A stretch of 33,465 nucleotides of DNA from Myxococcales bacterium (lineage in GTDB: Bacteria; Myxococcota_A; Polyangia; DRWM01; JAAZOP01): positions 1 to 33,465 of the forward strand of contig JAAZOP010000175.1 in the NCBI GenBank assembly GCA_012797735.1. The letters run 5' to 3'. Shown piece after piece: positions 15,957 through 25,160 of this stretch. Each line of letters begins with the position of its first letter. Position 1 is the stretch's first letter. The notes under the pieces are model-generated. The model was not told where the DNA came from. It did no database searches and was given only the letters and a program-made list of their open reading frames with translations. A program made the translations under genes and the position numbers.

Positions 15957-17936
15957 CTAGCGCACCGGCAGGATCTCGTCCAGGTAGGCCCGCTCGTCGC
16001 CGCACCACGTCCCGGGCGTCGTCCCCGGCAACTCCGCCCGCTCGGCGAACGGGCGGTACGAACCGGCGTCCATGAGGCAACCGTCCGCCGGCGGCTCGTG
16101 GTGCACGACGTCCCGCGGCCCATAGGGCATCCCGAGCCCCAGGCTGTGGCCGAACTCGTGCGCCGCGGTGTCCCCGATCAGGTTGCCCAGCGCCCGCACC
16201 GCCTCCGCGATCTGCGCCGCGCGCGTCGCGTCCGGACCGCCCGGGTACTCCCCCGCCACCACTTCGCGGGCGCGGACCGGGTCGAACAGCCGATCGAAGT
16301 CCGGGTCGCCCACCCCGTCGGGGCAGGTCAGCCCCGCCGGCGGGTGCGCCGACCAGCACAGGAACGACTCGACGAACACGCCGCCGAACCCCGGGTACCC
16401 GTCCTCCTGCACCTCGGCATTCGCGCCCCCGACCCGGTCGTGCAGTCGCAGGTTGCCCACGTCCTTGCCGGGCGTGTTGTCGTAGCCGAACAGGCCCCGC
16501 CCGTTCGGGTCCGGCCCGCCGATCTCGACCACGGCGTAGCCCCCGGCGTAGTAGTCCTGCGGCTCCCGGTCCCGCACCTCGACGTTCACCCCGGCGTACG
16601 TCCGGCGGAACTTGTCCAGCACCTGCGCCCGGACCTCCGCCTCCACCGCCCGCAACCCGAACTGCCGCAGCGCGTCCGAGAACGCCGCCTGGAACGAGAC
16701 GAACACGACCTGTTTCGTCGGCCCGAGGACGATGTCGAGCGGCATCCCCAGGCCTTCGACCCGTTCCGCGCCGTAGCGCAGCACCGGCGTCGCCGTCCCG
16801 TGGAACATCCCCCAGGCGAAGCCGAAGTCCGCCGCGACCAGCGTGCCGCCCGCCTCCACCGGCACGACCACGTACTCGGCGCTCCCGCCATCGAGGTAGC
16901 GCGGCACCAGCTCCAGGCCCGAGACCGCCGCCGGCGAACCGCCGTTGGGGGTCGCCGTGCCGTCCAGCCGCACCGTCAGCGTCTGGTCGGGCGCCCCGCC
17001 GATGAACCCCGCGCCCCGCAACGTCACGATCGAACCCAACGTCGGGTTGGCCGGCGAGATCCCGGCGATCAGCGAACGGCCCAGCGTGAAGGCGACCGGC
17101 AGCGGCGCGGACGACTCCACGGGACCCGTGGCGTGGTGGTTCTCGACGACGAGCGACCCGGTAAGCACGCCGGGGGCGATGCCGGCGATCCGCGGCGAGT
17201 ACTCGAACCCGGCCCGCCTCCGGTCGTGCGCCTCGACCGGCGTCGCCGGCAGGCGCACCGCCGCCACGGGACGCGGCGACCCGCCTCCCTCCGGCGCGAA
17301 CGTCCCGTCGAGCACCACCTCGCTCCGGCCCTCGGCCCCCTCGAGGAACCCCTCGCCGGCGAGCACGACGATCGCGTTGAGCGTCACGTCGAGGGGCGTG
17401 ACGGACGCGACGCGCGGCGTCATCGTCACCGCCAGCTCGAACTCCACCGGCAGGCTCGACTCGCGCACCGTCCCGTCGACCGCCCGCTGCCGCAGGCCCA
17501 CGTCGCCGGCGAACCGCCCGCGGTCCGCGCCGAAACCGGCCTGCAGATCCACGTCCACCTCGTAGCGCGCCCGCGCCGGCGATTCCACCTCCGCCGGGAC
17601 CTCGACCTCCACCGGGCGGCCGTCCAGCGTGCCGCGGAACAGCACGCTGATCGCCCCGCACTCGACGAGGAAGTTCGTCCCGGACAGTTCGATCGAAGAG
17701 CCGGGCAGCAGCGTGTCGGCCATCCGCACGGCCGCCACCCCCGGCCCGTCGCGGCAGAGGTCGGGGCCGCCGTTCTCCTCCGGACAACCCGCCAGCAGCG
17801 CCGCGACGGCCAGGACGCACGCGGCCCGCCCGCCGCGCAGCGGCCGGAAAGCCGCCCGCCCCGGCCGCCGGTCGCGAAAGCGGCTCAGTAGCACCACCGC
17901 GCCGACACGCCGGGAGCCAGGCACACGAACTGCCAT
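15957..17936 (-). CDS. IPT/TIG-like domain lipoprotein with C-terminal zinc-metalloprotease (metzincin-like) domain
   Basis: In-frame part of ORF 15957-20360; lipobox VAALLAGC; IPT-like repeats (SVTPLDVTLNAIVVLAGEGF, GISPANPTLGSIVTLRGAGF); 'AAHEFGHSLGLGMP' and possible Met-turn 'CLMDAG'. Start uncertain: ATG 17936 or GTG 17897/17894. Confidence 0.8.
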   Translation of the reverse strand: MAVRVPGSRRVGAVVLLSRFRDRRPGRAAFRPLRGGRAACVLAVAALLAGCPEENGGPDLCRDGPGVAAVRMADTLLPGSSIELSGTNFLVECGAISVLFRGTLDGRPVEVEVPAEVESPARARYEVDVDLQAGFGADRGRFAGDVGLRQRAVDGTVRESSLPVEFELAVTMTPRVASVTPLDVTLNAIVVLAGEGFLEGAEGRSEVVLDGTFAPEGGGSPRPVAAVRLPATPVEAHDRRRAGFEYSPRIAGIAPGVLTGSLVVENHHATGPVESSAPLPVAFTLGRSLIAGISPANPTLGSIVTLRGAGFIGGAPDQTLTVRLDGTATPNGGSPAAVSGLELVPRYLDGGSAEYVVVPVEAGGTLVAADFGFAWGMFHGTATPVLRYGAERVEGLGMPLDIVLGPTKQVVFVSFQAAFSDALRQFGLRAVEAEVRAQVLDKFRRTYAGVNVEVRDREPQDYYAGGYAVVEIGGPDPNGRGLFGYDNTPGKDVGNLRLHDRVGGANAEVQEDGYPGFGGVFVESFLCWSAHPPAGLTCPDGVGDPDFDRLFDPVRAREVVAGEYPGGPDATRAAQIAEAVRALGNLIGDTAAHEFGHSLGLGMPYGPRDVVHHEPPADGCLMDAGSYRPFAERAELPGTTPGTWCGDERAYLDEILPVR

Positions 17937-20377
17937 GCGCCCTCCACGTCCTCCACGCACTCGCAGGTGTACCCTTCGGCGAGGCGGCACAGGTCGTCGC
18001 GGAGGAGACAGTCCTTGACGCAGGTGCCGAGCGACCCGCCGACCGAGACGCACTTCGAGCCGCCGGGGCAATCCGCGTTCGCGTCGCACCCCTGCACCGC
18101 GCAGTAGCCGCCGGGCCACGCCAGGCAGGTCCGCGCGCCCGCGCAGCTTCGGAACGACGTGCACGGGTCGCCGTTCTGTCCCGCGCCGCTCACCGCGCAG
18201 CCGGCCGCGGCGGCGAACACCTTGCAGGCGTAGCCGCTGCGGCAGTCGGCGGAGGACGTGCACGGGTCGACGCAGTCGCTCGGACCGCCCGTCCCTCCCG
18301 CCTCCGGACAGAACGTGCCGGCCGGGCAGGTCGAGGCGCCCGGAGTGCAGGCGTCGTCGACGCAGGTCGTCCCGTTGCAGACCGTCCCCGTCGGGCAGGT
18401 GCGGCTGGAGGTGCATCCCGTGCCGCCGCCGAGGTCGTACGACACGAGGTACGCGGCCTCGGCCCCGCGATATCCGAAGACGCGGATGTAGTAGTCCCCG
18501 CTCGCCGGCAGGTCGGCCTCCAGGTGCTCGGTGTCGGTGATGCCGGCGGACGAGGCGAGCCGCCGGATGCCGTCGCGATCGTACAGTTCGAGGTCCAGAT
18601 CGCCGGTGCCCTCGATCACCAGGTCGACCAGCGCCCGGCGACCCGCCTCGCCGTCGAACACGAACCAGTCCTCGTCGCCGGAGCAGATCTGGCCGTCGGC
18701 CATGTCGCCCGGGAAGAGCAGCGGCGTCGCGGCGCGCCAGGTGTCGTTGTCCTCCAGGGCGTCGTCGGTGCAGCACGATCCGCCGGTCAGATCGACCAGC
18801 AGGTCGTACGGACCCTGGTCGTCCAGGATGCCGTAGACCTCGACGTAGTAGGTGCCGGGGGTCACGCAGACCTGGACGCTCTCCGAGCCCTCGATGCCCT
18901 CGGACACCCGCATCGGCGTGCCGTCCCCCCGCAGCACCATCAGGTCCAGATCGGCGGTCCAGGCGTCCCAGCCGTCGATCTGCACGTCGAGCGTCCCGGA
19001 GCTGGAGGCGGAGATGCGGTAGAAGTCGGGGTCGCGCGGGCAGATCTGCAGGCCGGTGTGGATGTCGGGCGCAATCGCGGACGCCGCGGTCCGCGTGTCG
19101 TTGTCCTCGAAGCGGTCGTCCGTGCACGGACCCGCCGCGCGGCAGTTCAGCCCTTCCGGCACGCACGACTCCACGCTGCGGCCCTCCACCGTCGTCACCG
19201 TGCGGCACGACGCGCCGGCCGGGCACGATGGGCAGGCCGCGCCGCAGAACCGGGACACGCCAGCGATGCACTGGCCGGAGTCGCACTGCGCGCTGCTGCT
19301 GCACGTCTCGCAGTACCCGACCCGTTCGGTCCCCGAGCCGGCGCTGACGTCGAACTGCCGCAGCGACGAGTCGGTGCGGTGGTCGCAGCCCGCCCCCGCC
19401 GGGTCGTCGTTGTCCGTGGCCGAAATCACGTAGTAGATCGTCCGCCGCTCGCCCGCCGCCAGCCCGAGGTTCGGGATCGAGGCGTGGTAGTTCTCCCCGC
19501 CGTCGGCGACGAACACCACCTGGTGGAACGCCGTCACGTCCGGCTTGAGCGGGTCGGCGGGCGGGTCGGTCGACCAGTACAGGATCGGAGCGTCCTTGAG
19601 GCCGCGGTCGTCGCGCACCACCGCGGCGACAAGGTAGTCCAGCGACGTGGCGAGCACGTCGGGAGGCGGGGGCGTGCTGGAGACGATCTCCGGCCCCGTC
19701 CCGGTACACTCGGTCCGCCCCTCCCCCCGCAGCACGATCACGTAGTCGTGCGACACCGGCTCGTGCGACTCGTCCCGCGCCGCCAGCGCCAGCGTGTAGC
19801 GGTCCGACGCATCGACCTGCGCCGGCGTCGGACACCAGCGCCAGTCCGCCTGCTTGCCGTTCGGCGTCAGCGTCGCCCCCTCGATCCGCGGGTCCCGCTC
19901 GAAGATCTGGATGCTCGCCGGCAGCGAATCGTCGTCCTTCACCTCCACGTGCACCGCCACGCACGGCTCGCGCGCCAGGTCGTAGGTCCCGCCGGCCCCC
20001 GGCTGGATGAAGACCGGCGCGCTGTTCGCCTGCTGCACGTTGATCGTGATCGTCTCGCTGTCCGACGCCCCGCCGGCGCTCGCGGTGATCGTGCACGAGT
20101 GGGCCCCGGCGTGCGAGGCGAGCGGCGTCCAGCGGAACCGGCCGCCGCTGCTCCCCAGGCTGTAGATCTCCGCCCCGCTGTCCGGCAGGTCCGGCATCGA
20201 GAACGAGAACGACAGCATCCCGCCGCCGGGATTCCGCACGGCGATGTCCAGGTTGAGCGTTTCGCCGACCCGCACCGTCTGGTTGTCCAGCGGCTGGATC
20301 TCCACGCTCGACGAAGCCGGACAACCGGCCGCCGCCAAGCCCAGCGTCGCCGCCATCCACCCGAAGGGCACCCGCAT
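17885..20377 (-). CDS. Lipoprotein with Ig/cadherin-like N-terminus, two PPC-like domains and a Cys-rich C-terminus
   Basis: In-frame part of ORF 17885-20758; ATG 20377, lipobox LGLAAAGC; 'FEDNDTRTAAS...DFYRISA' and 'LEDNDTWRAATP...EDWFVFDG' resemble PPC domains. SD-like GGGAGGA upstream. Confidence 0.85.
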   Translation of the reverse strand: MRVPFGWMAATLGLAAAGCPASSSVEIQPLDNQTVRVGETLNLDIAVRNPGGGMLSFSFSMPDLPDSGAEIYSLGSSGGRFRWTPLASHAGAHSCTITASAGGASDSETITINVQQANSAPVFIQPGAGGTYDLAREPCVAVHVEVKDDDSLPASIQIFERDPRIEGATLTPNGKQADWRWCPTPAQVDASDRYTLALAARDESHEPVSHDYVIVLRGEGRTECTGTGPEIVSSTPPPPDVLATSLDYLVAAVVRDDRGLKDAPILYWSTDPPADPLKPDVTAFHQVVFVADGGENYHASIPNLGLAAGERRTIYYVISATDNDDPAGAGCDHRTDSSLRQFDVSAGSGTERVGYCETCSSSAQCDSGQCIAGVSRFCGAACPSCPAGASCRTVTTVEGRSVESCVPEGLNCRAAGPCTDDRFEDNDTRTAASAIAPDIHTGLQICPRDPDFYRISASSSGTLDVQIDGWDAWTADLDLMVLRGDGTPMRVSEGIEGSESVQVCVTPGTYYVEVYGILDDQGPYDLLVDLTGGSCCTDDALEDNDTWRAATPLLFPGDMADGQICSGDEDWFVFDGEAGRRALVDLVIEGTGDLDLELYDRDGIRRLASSAGITDTEHLEADLPASGDYYIRVFGYRGAEAAYLVSYDLGGGTGCTSSRTCPTGTVCNGTTCVDDACTPGASTCPAGTFCPEAGGTGGPSDCVDPCTSSADCRSGYACKVFAAAAGCAVSGAGQNGDPCTSFRSCAGARTCLAWPGGYCAVQGCDANADCPGGSKCVSVGGSLGTCVKDCLLRDDLCRLAEGYTCECVEDVEGAWQFVCLAPGVSARWCY

Positions 20378-20428
20378 CCCGTCCTCCCGTCGCGCGCTCC
20401 GCGCCGTCGCGCGCACCTCGCGGCGGGC

Positions 20429-20457
20429 AGTATTCGACATCCCCGACCTCGTTGCAA
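20429..20457 (-). promoter_or_regulatory. Candidate promoter for the gene starting at 20377 (TTGCAA-N17-AATACT)
   Basis: Reverse complement of 20452-20457 and 20429-20434, 17-bp spacer, 4/6 matches in each box; lies in the divergent intergenic region. Confidence 0.35.
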
Positions 20458-20508
20458 ATCGCCCGCGTTGGTGGCGCCCCCCGACCGCGCTATGGTTCCG
20501 GTTCGACG

Positions 20509-21231
20509 ATGGCCGACGCCAAGACGACGACCACGGTTTCCGGCGATGACGAACGCGGCGACGGCGGGTCTCGTCCCCCGTCGAGGGTGCTCCTGTTCGC
20601 GGCGCTGCTGGCGGCGGCGGGCCTGCTCTTCGTCGTCGCCTGGTGGCGAGGCTGGATCGGTCCCGAGACGATCCGCAGCGCCGCCCGCGGCGCCGGCGCG
20701 TGGGCCTTCCTGGTCTACGTCGCCGCCGTCTTCGCCGGGGAACTGCTCTGGATGCCACGCCTGTGGGGCCTCGTCGCCGGCGGCCTCCTCTTCGGACCGC
20801 TCGCCGGCGCCCTCCTGTCCCTCGTCGCCGACATCGCCGCCGCCGCGACCGCCTTCCTCCTCGCCCGCAGCGCCGGCCGCGCGTGGGTCGCCGGACTGCT
20901 GCGGCGACGCCCGCAAGCCGACCGCATCGTGCGGCTGCTCGCCGAGCGGCGCGGCGCGGTCACGATTTTCGTGCTGCGCGTCTGCCCGATCGCCCACTAC
21001 ACCCTGGTCAGCTTCGCCGCGGGGCTGGCCGGCGTACGGCCCGCGCCGTTCTTGGCCGGCACCGCCGCCGGCCTCCTCCCCGGCGCCGTCCTCTACCCCC
21101 TGCTCGGCGATTCGATCACCCGACCGGCGAGCCCCGTCTTCCTCGGCGGTCTGGTCGTCCTGGCGGCCTTCCTCGTCGTCACCCTGCGGGTCGGCCGGCA
21201 CCTGCTCCGGGAACCCGACCCGCCGTCCTGA
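20509..21231 (+). CDS. VTT-domain (TVP38/TMEM64/DedA-like) integral membrane protein
   Basis: Part of ORF 20452-21231; 'MPRLWGLVAGGLLFGPLAGALLSLVADIAAAATAFLLAR' and 'VLRVCPIAHYTLVSFAAGLAGV' typical of the VTT fold; multiple hydrophobic segments. Confidence 0.85.
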   Translation: MADAKTTTTVSGDDERGDGGSRPPSRVLLFAALLAAAGLLFVVAWWRGWIGPETIRSAARGAGAWAFLVYVAAVFAGELLWMPRLWGLVAGGLLFGPLAGALLSLVADIAAAATAFLLARSAGRAWVAGLLRRRPQADRIVRLLAERRGAVTIFVLRVCPIAHYTLVSFAAGLAGVRPAPFLAGTAAGLLPGAVLYPLLGDSITRPASPVFLGGLVVLAAFLVVTLRVGRHLLREPDPPS

Positions 21232-21293
21232 AGCCGCGCCCGAAACCGCACGCAGGTTGACGGAACCCCGGGATCCGCCGTAGAGCATCCGGC

Positions 21294-22166
21294 GTGGAAC
21301 GGGTCCGGCCGAGCGACCTCTCCGGCGTCACCGCCGGTGGCCCGACTGCCGGTGCCGCGCGCCCCGCCGCCTCGGCGCTCGCCGGGATGTGGATCCTCTG
21401 CCTGGCCTGCGGCGGCGCCGGAACGGAGGCCGACGAGCCGGGAGCCGGGCCGGCGATCGGCGCCGACCGCCGCTCCGATCTCGCCGTCACCGGCGGACGC
21501 TTCGACGGCGACGCGCTTCCCGGGCGGCCGGGCCGCGCCGCCGAACCGGCGCGCCGGCCGGCGGCCCAGACCGATCCCGTCACCGGCCTGCCCCTGGCTT
21601 CCGTCGCGCCGTGCCCCACGGCCCCCTCCCTCGGGCCGGCGAACGCGCCGCTGCAGGTCGTCGTGTTCACCGATTTCCAGTGCCCGTTCTGCCGCCGGCA
21701 CGCCGGCGACCTGCGGCGGCTCGTCGAACGGTACGGCGACCGCATCCGGCTGGTCTTCCGGAACTTCCCGCTGCCCTACCACGAACTGGCGGTGCCGGCG
21801 GCGGAGGCGGCGATGGAAGCGCAGGCCGAGGGGAGGTTCTGGGAGTTCCACGACCGGCTGATGGACCCGGAAGCGGGCGAGTTGACCCTCGAGCGGATCC
21901 GGCGGGCGGCGGCGGAGGCGGGGCTCGACCCGGGCCGGGTCGAGGCAGCGATGCGCGACGGCACCTTCGCCGGCGCCATCGAACGCGACCTGGCCGACGG
22001 CCGGGCCGCCGGGGTCGACGCGACGCCCCGCACGTTCATCAACCGGCGCGAGGTCGATGGCATGGTGGGCTTCGAGAAGCTGGTCGAGATCTGCGACGCG
22101 CTGCTCGAGGCCGGGTCCGCCGCCGATCGCGGACGGACCGCGACGGACGGCGACGCGGGGAGGTAG
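21294..22166 (+). CDS. DsbA-family thioredoxin-fold exported protein
   Basis: ORF 21294-22166 (GTG start); 'VVVFTDFQCPFCRRH' CPFC active site, 'GVDATPRTFINRREVDG' cis-Pro region; N-terminal hydrophobic segment with LACG. Confidence 0.9.
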   Translation: MERVRPSDLSGVTAGGPTAGAARPAASALAGMWILCLACGGAGTEADEPGAGPAIGADRRSDLAVTGGRFDGDALPGRPGRAAEPARRPAAQTDPVTGLPLASVAPCPTAPSLGPANAPLQVVVFTDFQCPFCRRHAGDLRRLVERYGDRIRLVFRNFPLPYHELAVPAAEAAMEAQAEGRFWEFHDRLMDPEAGELTLERIRRAAAEAGLDPGRVEAAMRDGTFAGAIERDLADGRAAGVDATPRTFINRREVDGMVGFEKLVEICDALLEAGSAADRGRTATDGDAGR

Positions 22167-22171
22167 GGTCG

Positions 22172-24934
22172 ATGCGTTCCATCACGAGTCGGGGTCTCGG
22201 GATGCTGGCGGCGGCGTGCCTCGCCGTCGCGCCGGCCTGCGGCGACGGCGGTTCGAGCGGCGATGGGGGCGTCGAGGCGGATGGACGCGACGTCGCGGAC
22301 GACGCACCCCGCGAGGCGCTCGACTACTGGGTTCCGCCGCCGGGCGACACCGACTGGCCTCAGCTCGCGCACGACGCCCGGCGGACCGGCTGGTCGGCCG
22401 AGTTCGTCGAGGGGCCGTACCGCTTCACCTGGCGGTGGACCGGCGTCCCCTTCGCCTCGCGCGCGCAGCCGGTCGTCGTCGGCGAACGGCTCTACATGGG
22501 CGCGCTGGACGGCGCGATGTACGCCGTCGCGGCGCTCGACGACAACCGCGGCGGGCCGCCCACGATCGCCTGGCGCACCGACCTGGGGAGTCCGATCCGG
22601 GCCGGCGCCGCCGTCGACGGCGACATCGTCCTCGCCGGCACCCACGACGGTCGCGTCGTCGGGCTCCACCGCGGCAACGGCGAGGTGCAGTGGTCGTTCG
22701 CCACCGGCGGCGCGATCCTCGCGTCGCCGGCCATCGACGACGGCGTCGCCTACCTCGGGTCCGCGGACGGCACCTTCTACGCGTTGCGCACGGCCGACGG
22801 TTCCGTCGTCTGGGAACGCCCGATCGGCCCCCCGATCCTCGGCTCGGCCGCCGTCGGCGAAACTGCGGGCGGAAAACGGGTCGTGTTCGTCGCCGAGGAC
22901 GTCGCCGCCCGCGCGCTCGACGCCGCCACCGGCGCCGTGGTCTGGAGCACGCAGCTCGAAGGCCAGAGCGGCGCGGACCGCTGGCCCGTCATCCTCGGCG
23001 ACACCGTCTTCCTCCGCACCCAACCGGTCCACTTCTTCCACACCCTGCTGCACGACGGCGACGACGTGATGGACTCCGCGGGAGAGGTCCGCGCGGACTG
23101 GGCCGAGGACTGGGAGGCGGTGCGGCCGCGGATCCTCGAACACCTGACGAGCCAGCCGACCCGCCAGACGCTGTTCGCGCTCGAACTGGCCACCGGCGCC
23201 TCGCGGGGCGTCGCACCGGTCCTGTACGTCTACGGCAACAACGACGCGCCCGCCCCGCCGGCGGTCTGGCAGTCGGCGCTCTACCTGCCGTATCGCGCGC
23301 GCCACGGCATCGCCACCGACGGCGGTTCGGTCCACGTCTCCACGCGCTACGACGGGGAGCTGGGACGCCTCGACCCGAACACGCTCGACGTGACCGGCCT
23401 GACCTCCCCCGACCCCTACACCTACCAGTGGCGCGCGACGTCCGACGAGCCCGCGACGGTCACCGTCGCCGGCGACCGACTGCTGGTCGACAACTGGGAG
23501 CGCCTGGGAGCGATCTCGCTCGTCGACGGCCGCATGACCGCCATCGCGCAACTCTACAACGGGACCGACCCCGGTTGCGACGCGCCCGGCGTCGGCGGCC
23601 CGATGCCGGCCTTCTACGAGCACTGCGTCCCCGGCTACACCTTCACCTGGGACCCGGTGCGACCGGAGGGCGGTGCGCGGACCGGAGCCGTCGTCGCTTC
23701 CGGCCGCATCTTCTGGAGCCTCGACGCGGCGCTGGGAGCCCTCGCCCCCGACGACGGCACCACCAACCCGCCGCTCGCGCCGTTCGAGCCGCCGCCCGAC
23801 CCGGGACCGCCCCCGTCGGCCGTGCCGGCGAGCGACTACGACCCCTACATCGACACGGAACCGACCCGACCGGCGCCGGCCCCCGACCCCGCGCTCGTCG
23901 AGCGGCTCGAGGCGGAGGTCCTGCGGGTCCTCGAGGCCGACGACCACCTCCTGCCGCTGTACGTCGAACGCGGTTTCCAGGGCACCGGCTCGTGGCCGCC
24001 GGACACCACCAGCCCGCCGGGCCCGACCAGCGTGATGGGCGACCAGGGGTTCTGGTACGACCCCGGCGAGCTGGTCTACTCGCTGGCCATCGCCTACCCG
24101 TACCTGAGCCCGCCGCTCCAGGAGCGCCTCCGCGCGTACCTCGCCGTCGAAATGACCCGCTACCCGCCGCTCGAACCGCTCCCCTACGGCGAGCCGTGGG
24201 ACTGGGTCAACCGCGGGCGTCCGCGGGAGTGGCATCCGCTGTCGATCCGGGAGGAGGTCGACAACTGCTGGCCTCCCCCCGCCCCTCCCCTGCAGACCCT
24301 CTACGCGCTGTGGGCCTACGCCCGCTACGTCGGCGACTGGGACTACCTCGCGGCCCGCTGGGCGGAGATCGATGCGCTGTTCGACGAGAAGCGGACGGAG
24401 ATCGACAGCTACGCGGAGATCGCGGGCGCGATCGGCTACGCCCGCATCGCCGCGCGGCTCGGACACGCCCCGGAGGCCGCGGAAGGACGGGCGGCGGCCA
24501 CGACCGCGATGCAGGCCGGCCTCGCCTTCGCCGACTGGCTCGACGCCGCCAACACGCTGTTCCCGAACGCCGGGGTCTCCGGATCGGCCGACGACGAGCG
24601 CCCGGGGCTGCGGGGGGGCGTGTTCTTCGGCCTGGTCCCCGAGGTCGGCCGGTATCTGCACGACACGAACCTCGCCGCCGCGAGCTGGTACATCGACGAC
24701 GTGAACCGGTACCCGACCGGCGACTACCTGTGGTACGCGACCCGGGCCGGCTGCAACGGCGAACTCACCGAGACGAGCTTCCAGTCGCCGGAACCGGGTT
24801 GGGCCTTCTTCCTGGCCGAGGCGTACGTGCGCGGCGCACCGCGCGAACGGCTGCTGCGGTGGCTGGACCGCCCGTGGGGCCTCGGCGACCCGTGGCACAT
24901 CCAGAAGATCGTCGCCGCGATCGAGGCGCCGTAG
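22172..24934 (+). CDS. PQQ-like beta-propeller lipoprotein with C-terminal alpha-helical (alpha/alpha-toroid-like) domain
   Basis: In-frame part of ORF 21389-24934; ATG 22172, MRSITSRGLGMLAAACLAVAPACGDGG; propeller blades 'GRVVGLHRGNGEVQWSFATGGAILASPAIDDGVAYLGSADGTFYALRTADGSVVWE'; C-terminal helical Trp/Tyr-rich region. Confidence 0.85.
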   Translation: MRSITSRGLGMLAAACLAVAPACGDGGSSGDGGVEADGRDVADDAPREALDYWVPPPGDTDWPQLAHDARRTGWSAEFVEGPYRFTWRWTGVPFASRAQPVVVGERLYMGALDGAMYAVAALDDNRGGPPTIAWRTDLGSPIRAGAAVDGDIVLAGTHDGRVVGLHRGNGEVQWSFATGGAILASPAIDDGVAYLGSADGTFYALRTADGSVVWERPIGPPILGSAAVGETAGGKRVVFVAEDVAARALDAATGAVVWSTQLEGQSGADRWPVILGDTVFLRTQPVHFFHTLLHDGDDVMDSAGEVRADWAEDWEAVRPRILEHLTSQPTRQTLFALELATGASRGVAPVLYVYGNNDAPAPPAVWQSALYLPYRARHGIATDGGSVHVSTRYDGELGRLDPNTLDVTGLTSPDPYTYQWRATSDEPATVTVAGDRLLVDNWERLGAISLVDGRMTAIAQLYNGTDPGCDAPGVGGPMPAFYEHCVPGYTFTWDPVRPEGGARTGAVVASGRIFWSLDAALGALAPDDGTTNPPLAPFEPPPDPGPPPSAVPASDYDPYIDTEPTRPAPAPDPALVERLEAEVLRVLEADDHLLPLYVERGFQGTGSWPPDTTSPPGPTSVMGDQGFWYDPGELVYSLAIAYPYLSPPLQERLRAYLAVEMTRYPPLEPLPYGEPWDWVNRGRPREWHPLSIREEVDNCWPPPAPPLQTLYALWAYARYVGDWDYLAARWAEIDALFDEKRTEIDSYAEIAGAIGYARIAARLGHAPEAAEGRAAATTAMQAGLAFADWLDAANTLFPNAGVSGSADDERPGLRGGVFFGLVPEVGRYLHDTNLAAASWYIDDVNRYPTGDYLWYATRAGCNGELTETSFQSPEPGWAFFLAEAYVRGAPRERLLRWLDRPWGLGDPWHIQKIVAAIEAP

Positions 24935-25064
24935 AGCGACCGCCGGCGTCGCCGGACCGCGCGCGGACGGACGGCGACGCGCCCGGAATCGGGCGGGCGG
25001 CGCCGCCGTCGCGCCGGCCGCCCGCCGGGACGTCCGCCGCAGGGCGGGCGGCCCCGCGATCCAC

Positions 25065-25085
25065 GCTTGACACGGCGCGTCAAGC
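25065..25085 (+). promoter_or_regulatory. Inverted repeat GCTTGAC-N7-GTCAAGC overlapping a TTGACA -35-like box
   Basis: 25065-25071 GCTTGAC, 25079-25085 GTCAAGC (perfect 7-bp arms); TTGACA at 25067-25072; weak -10-like CATCAT at 25092-25097 (19-bp spacer). Confidence 0.4.
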
Positions 25086-25160
25086 CGGTGCCATCATGCC
25101 CGGGTCCAGCGAACGCGCCGTCCCTCGAGGCGCGCCACGGACGGGAGGAGGTGGAGTTCC

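Noticed and set aside
21776-24898. 1040-aa minus ORF opposite the PQQ gene
   Set aside because: Antisense shadow of the PQQ-propeller gene, which has clear domain motifs and a signal peptide.
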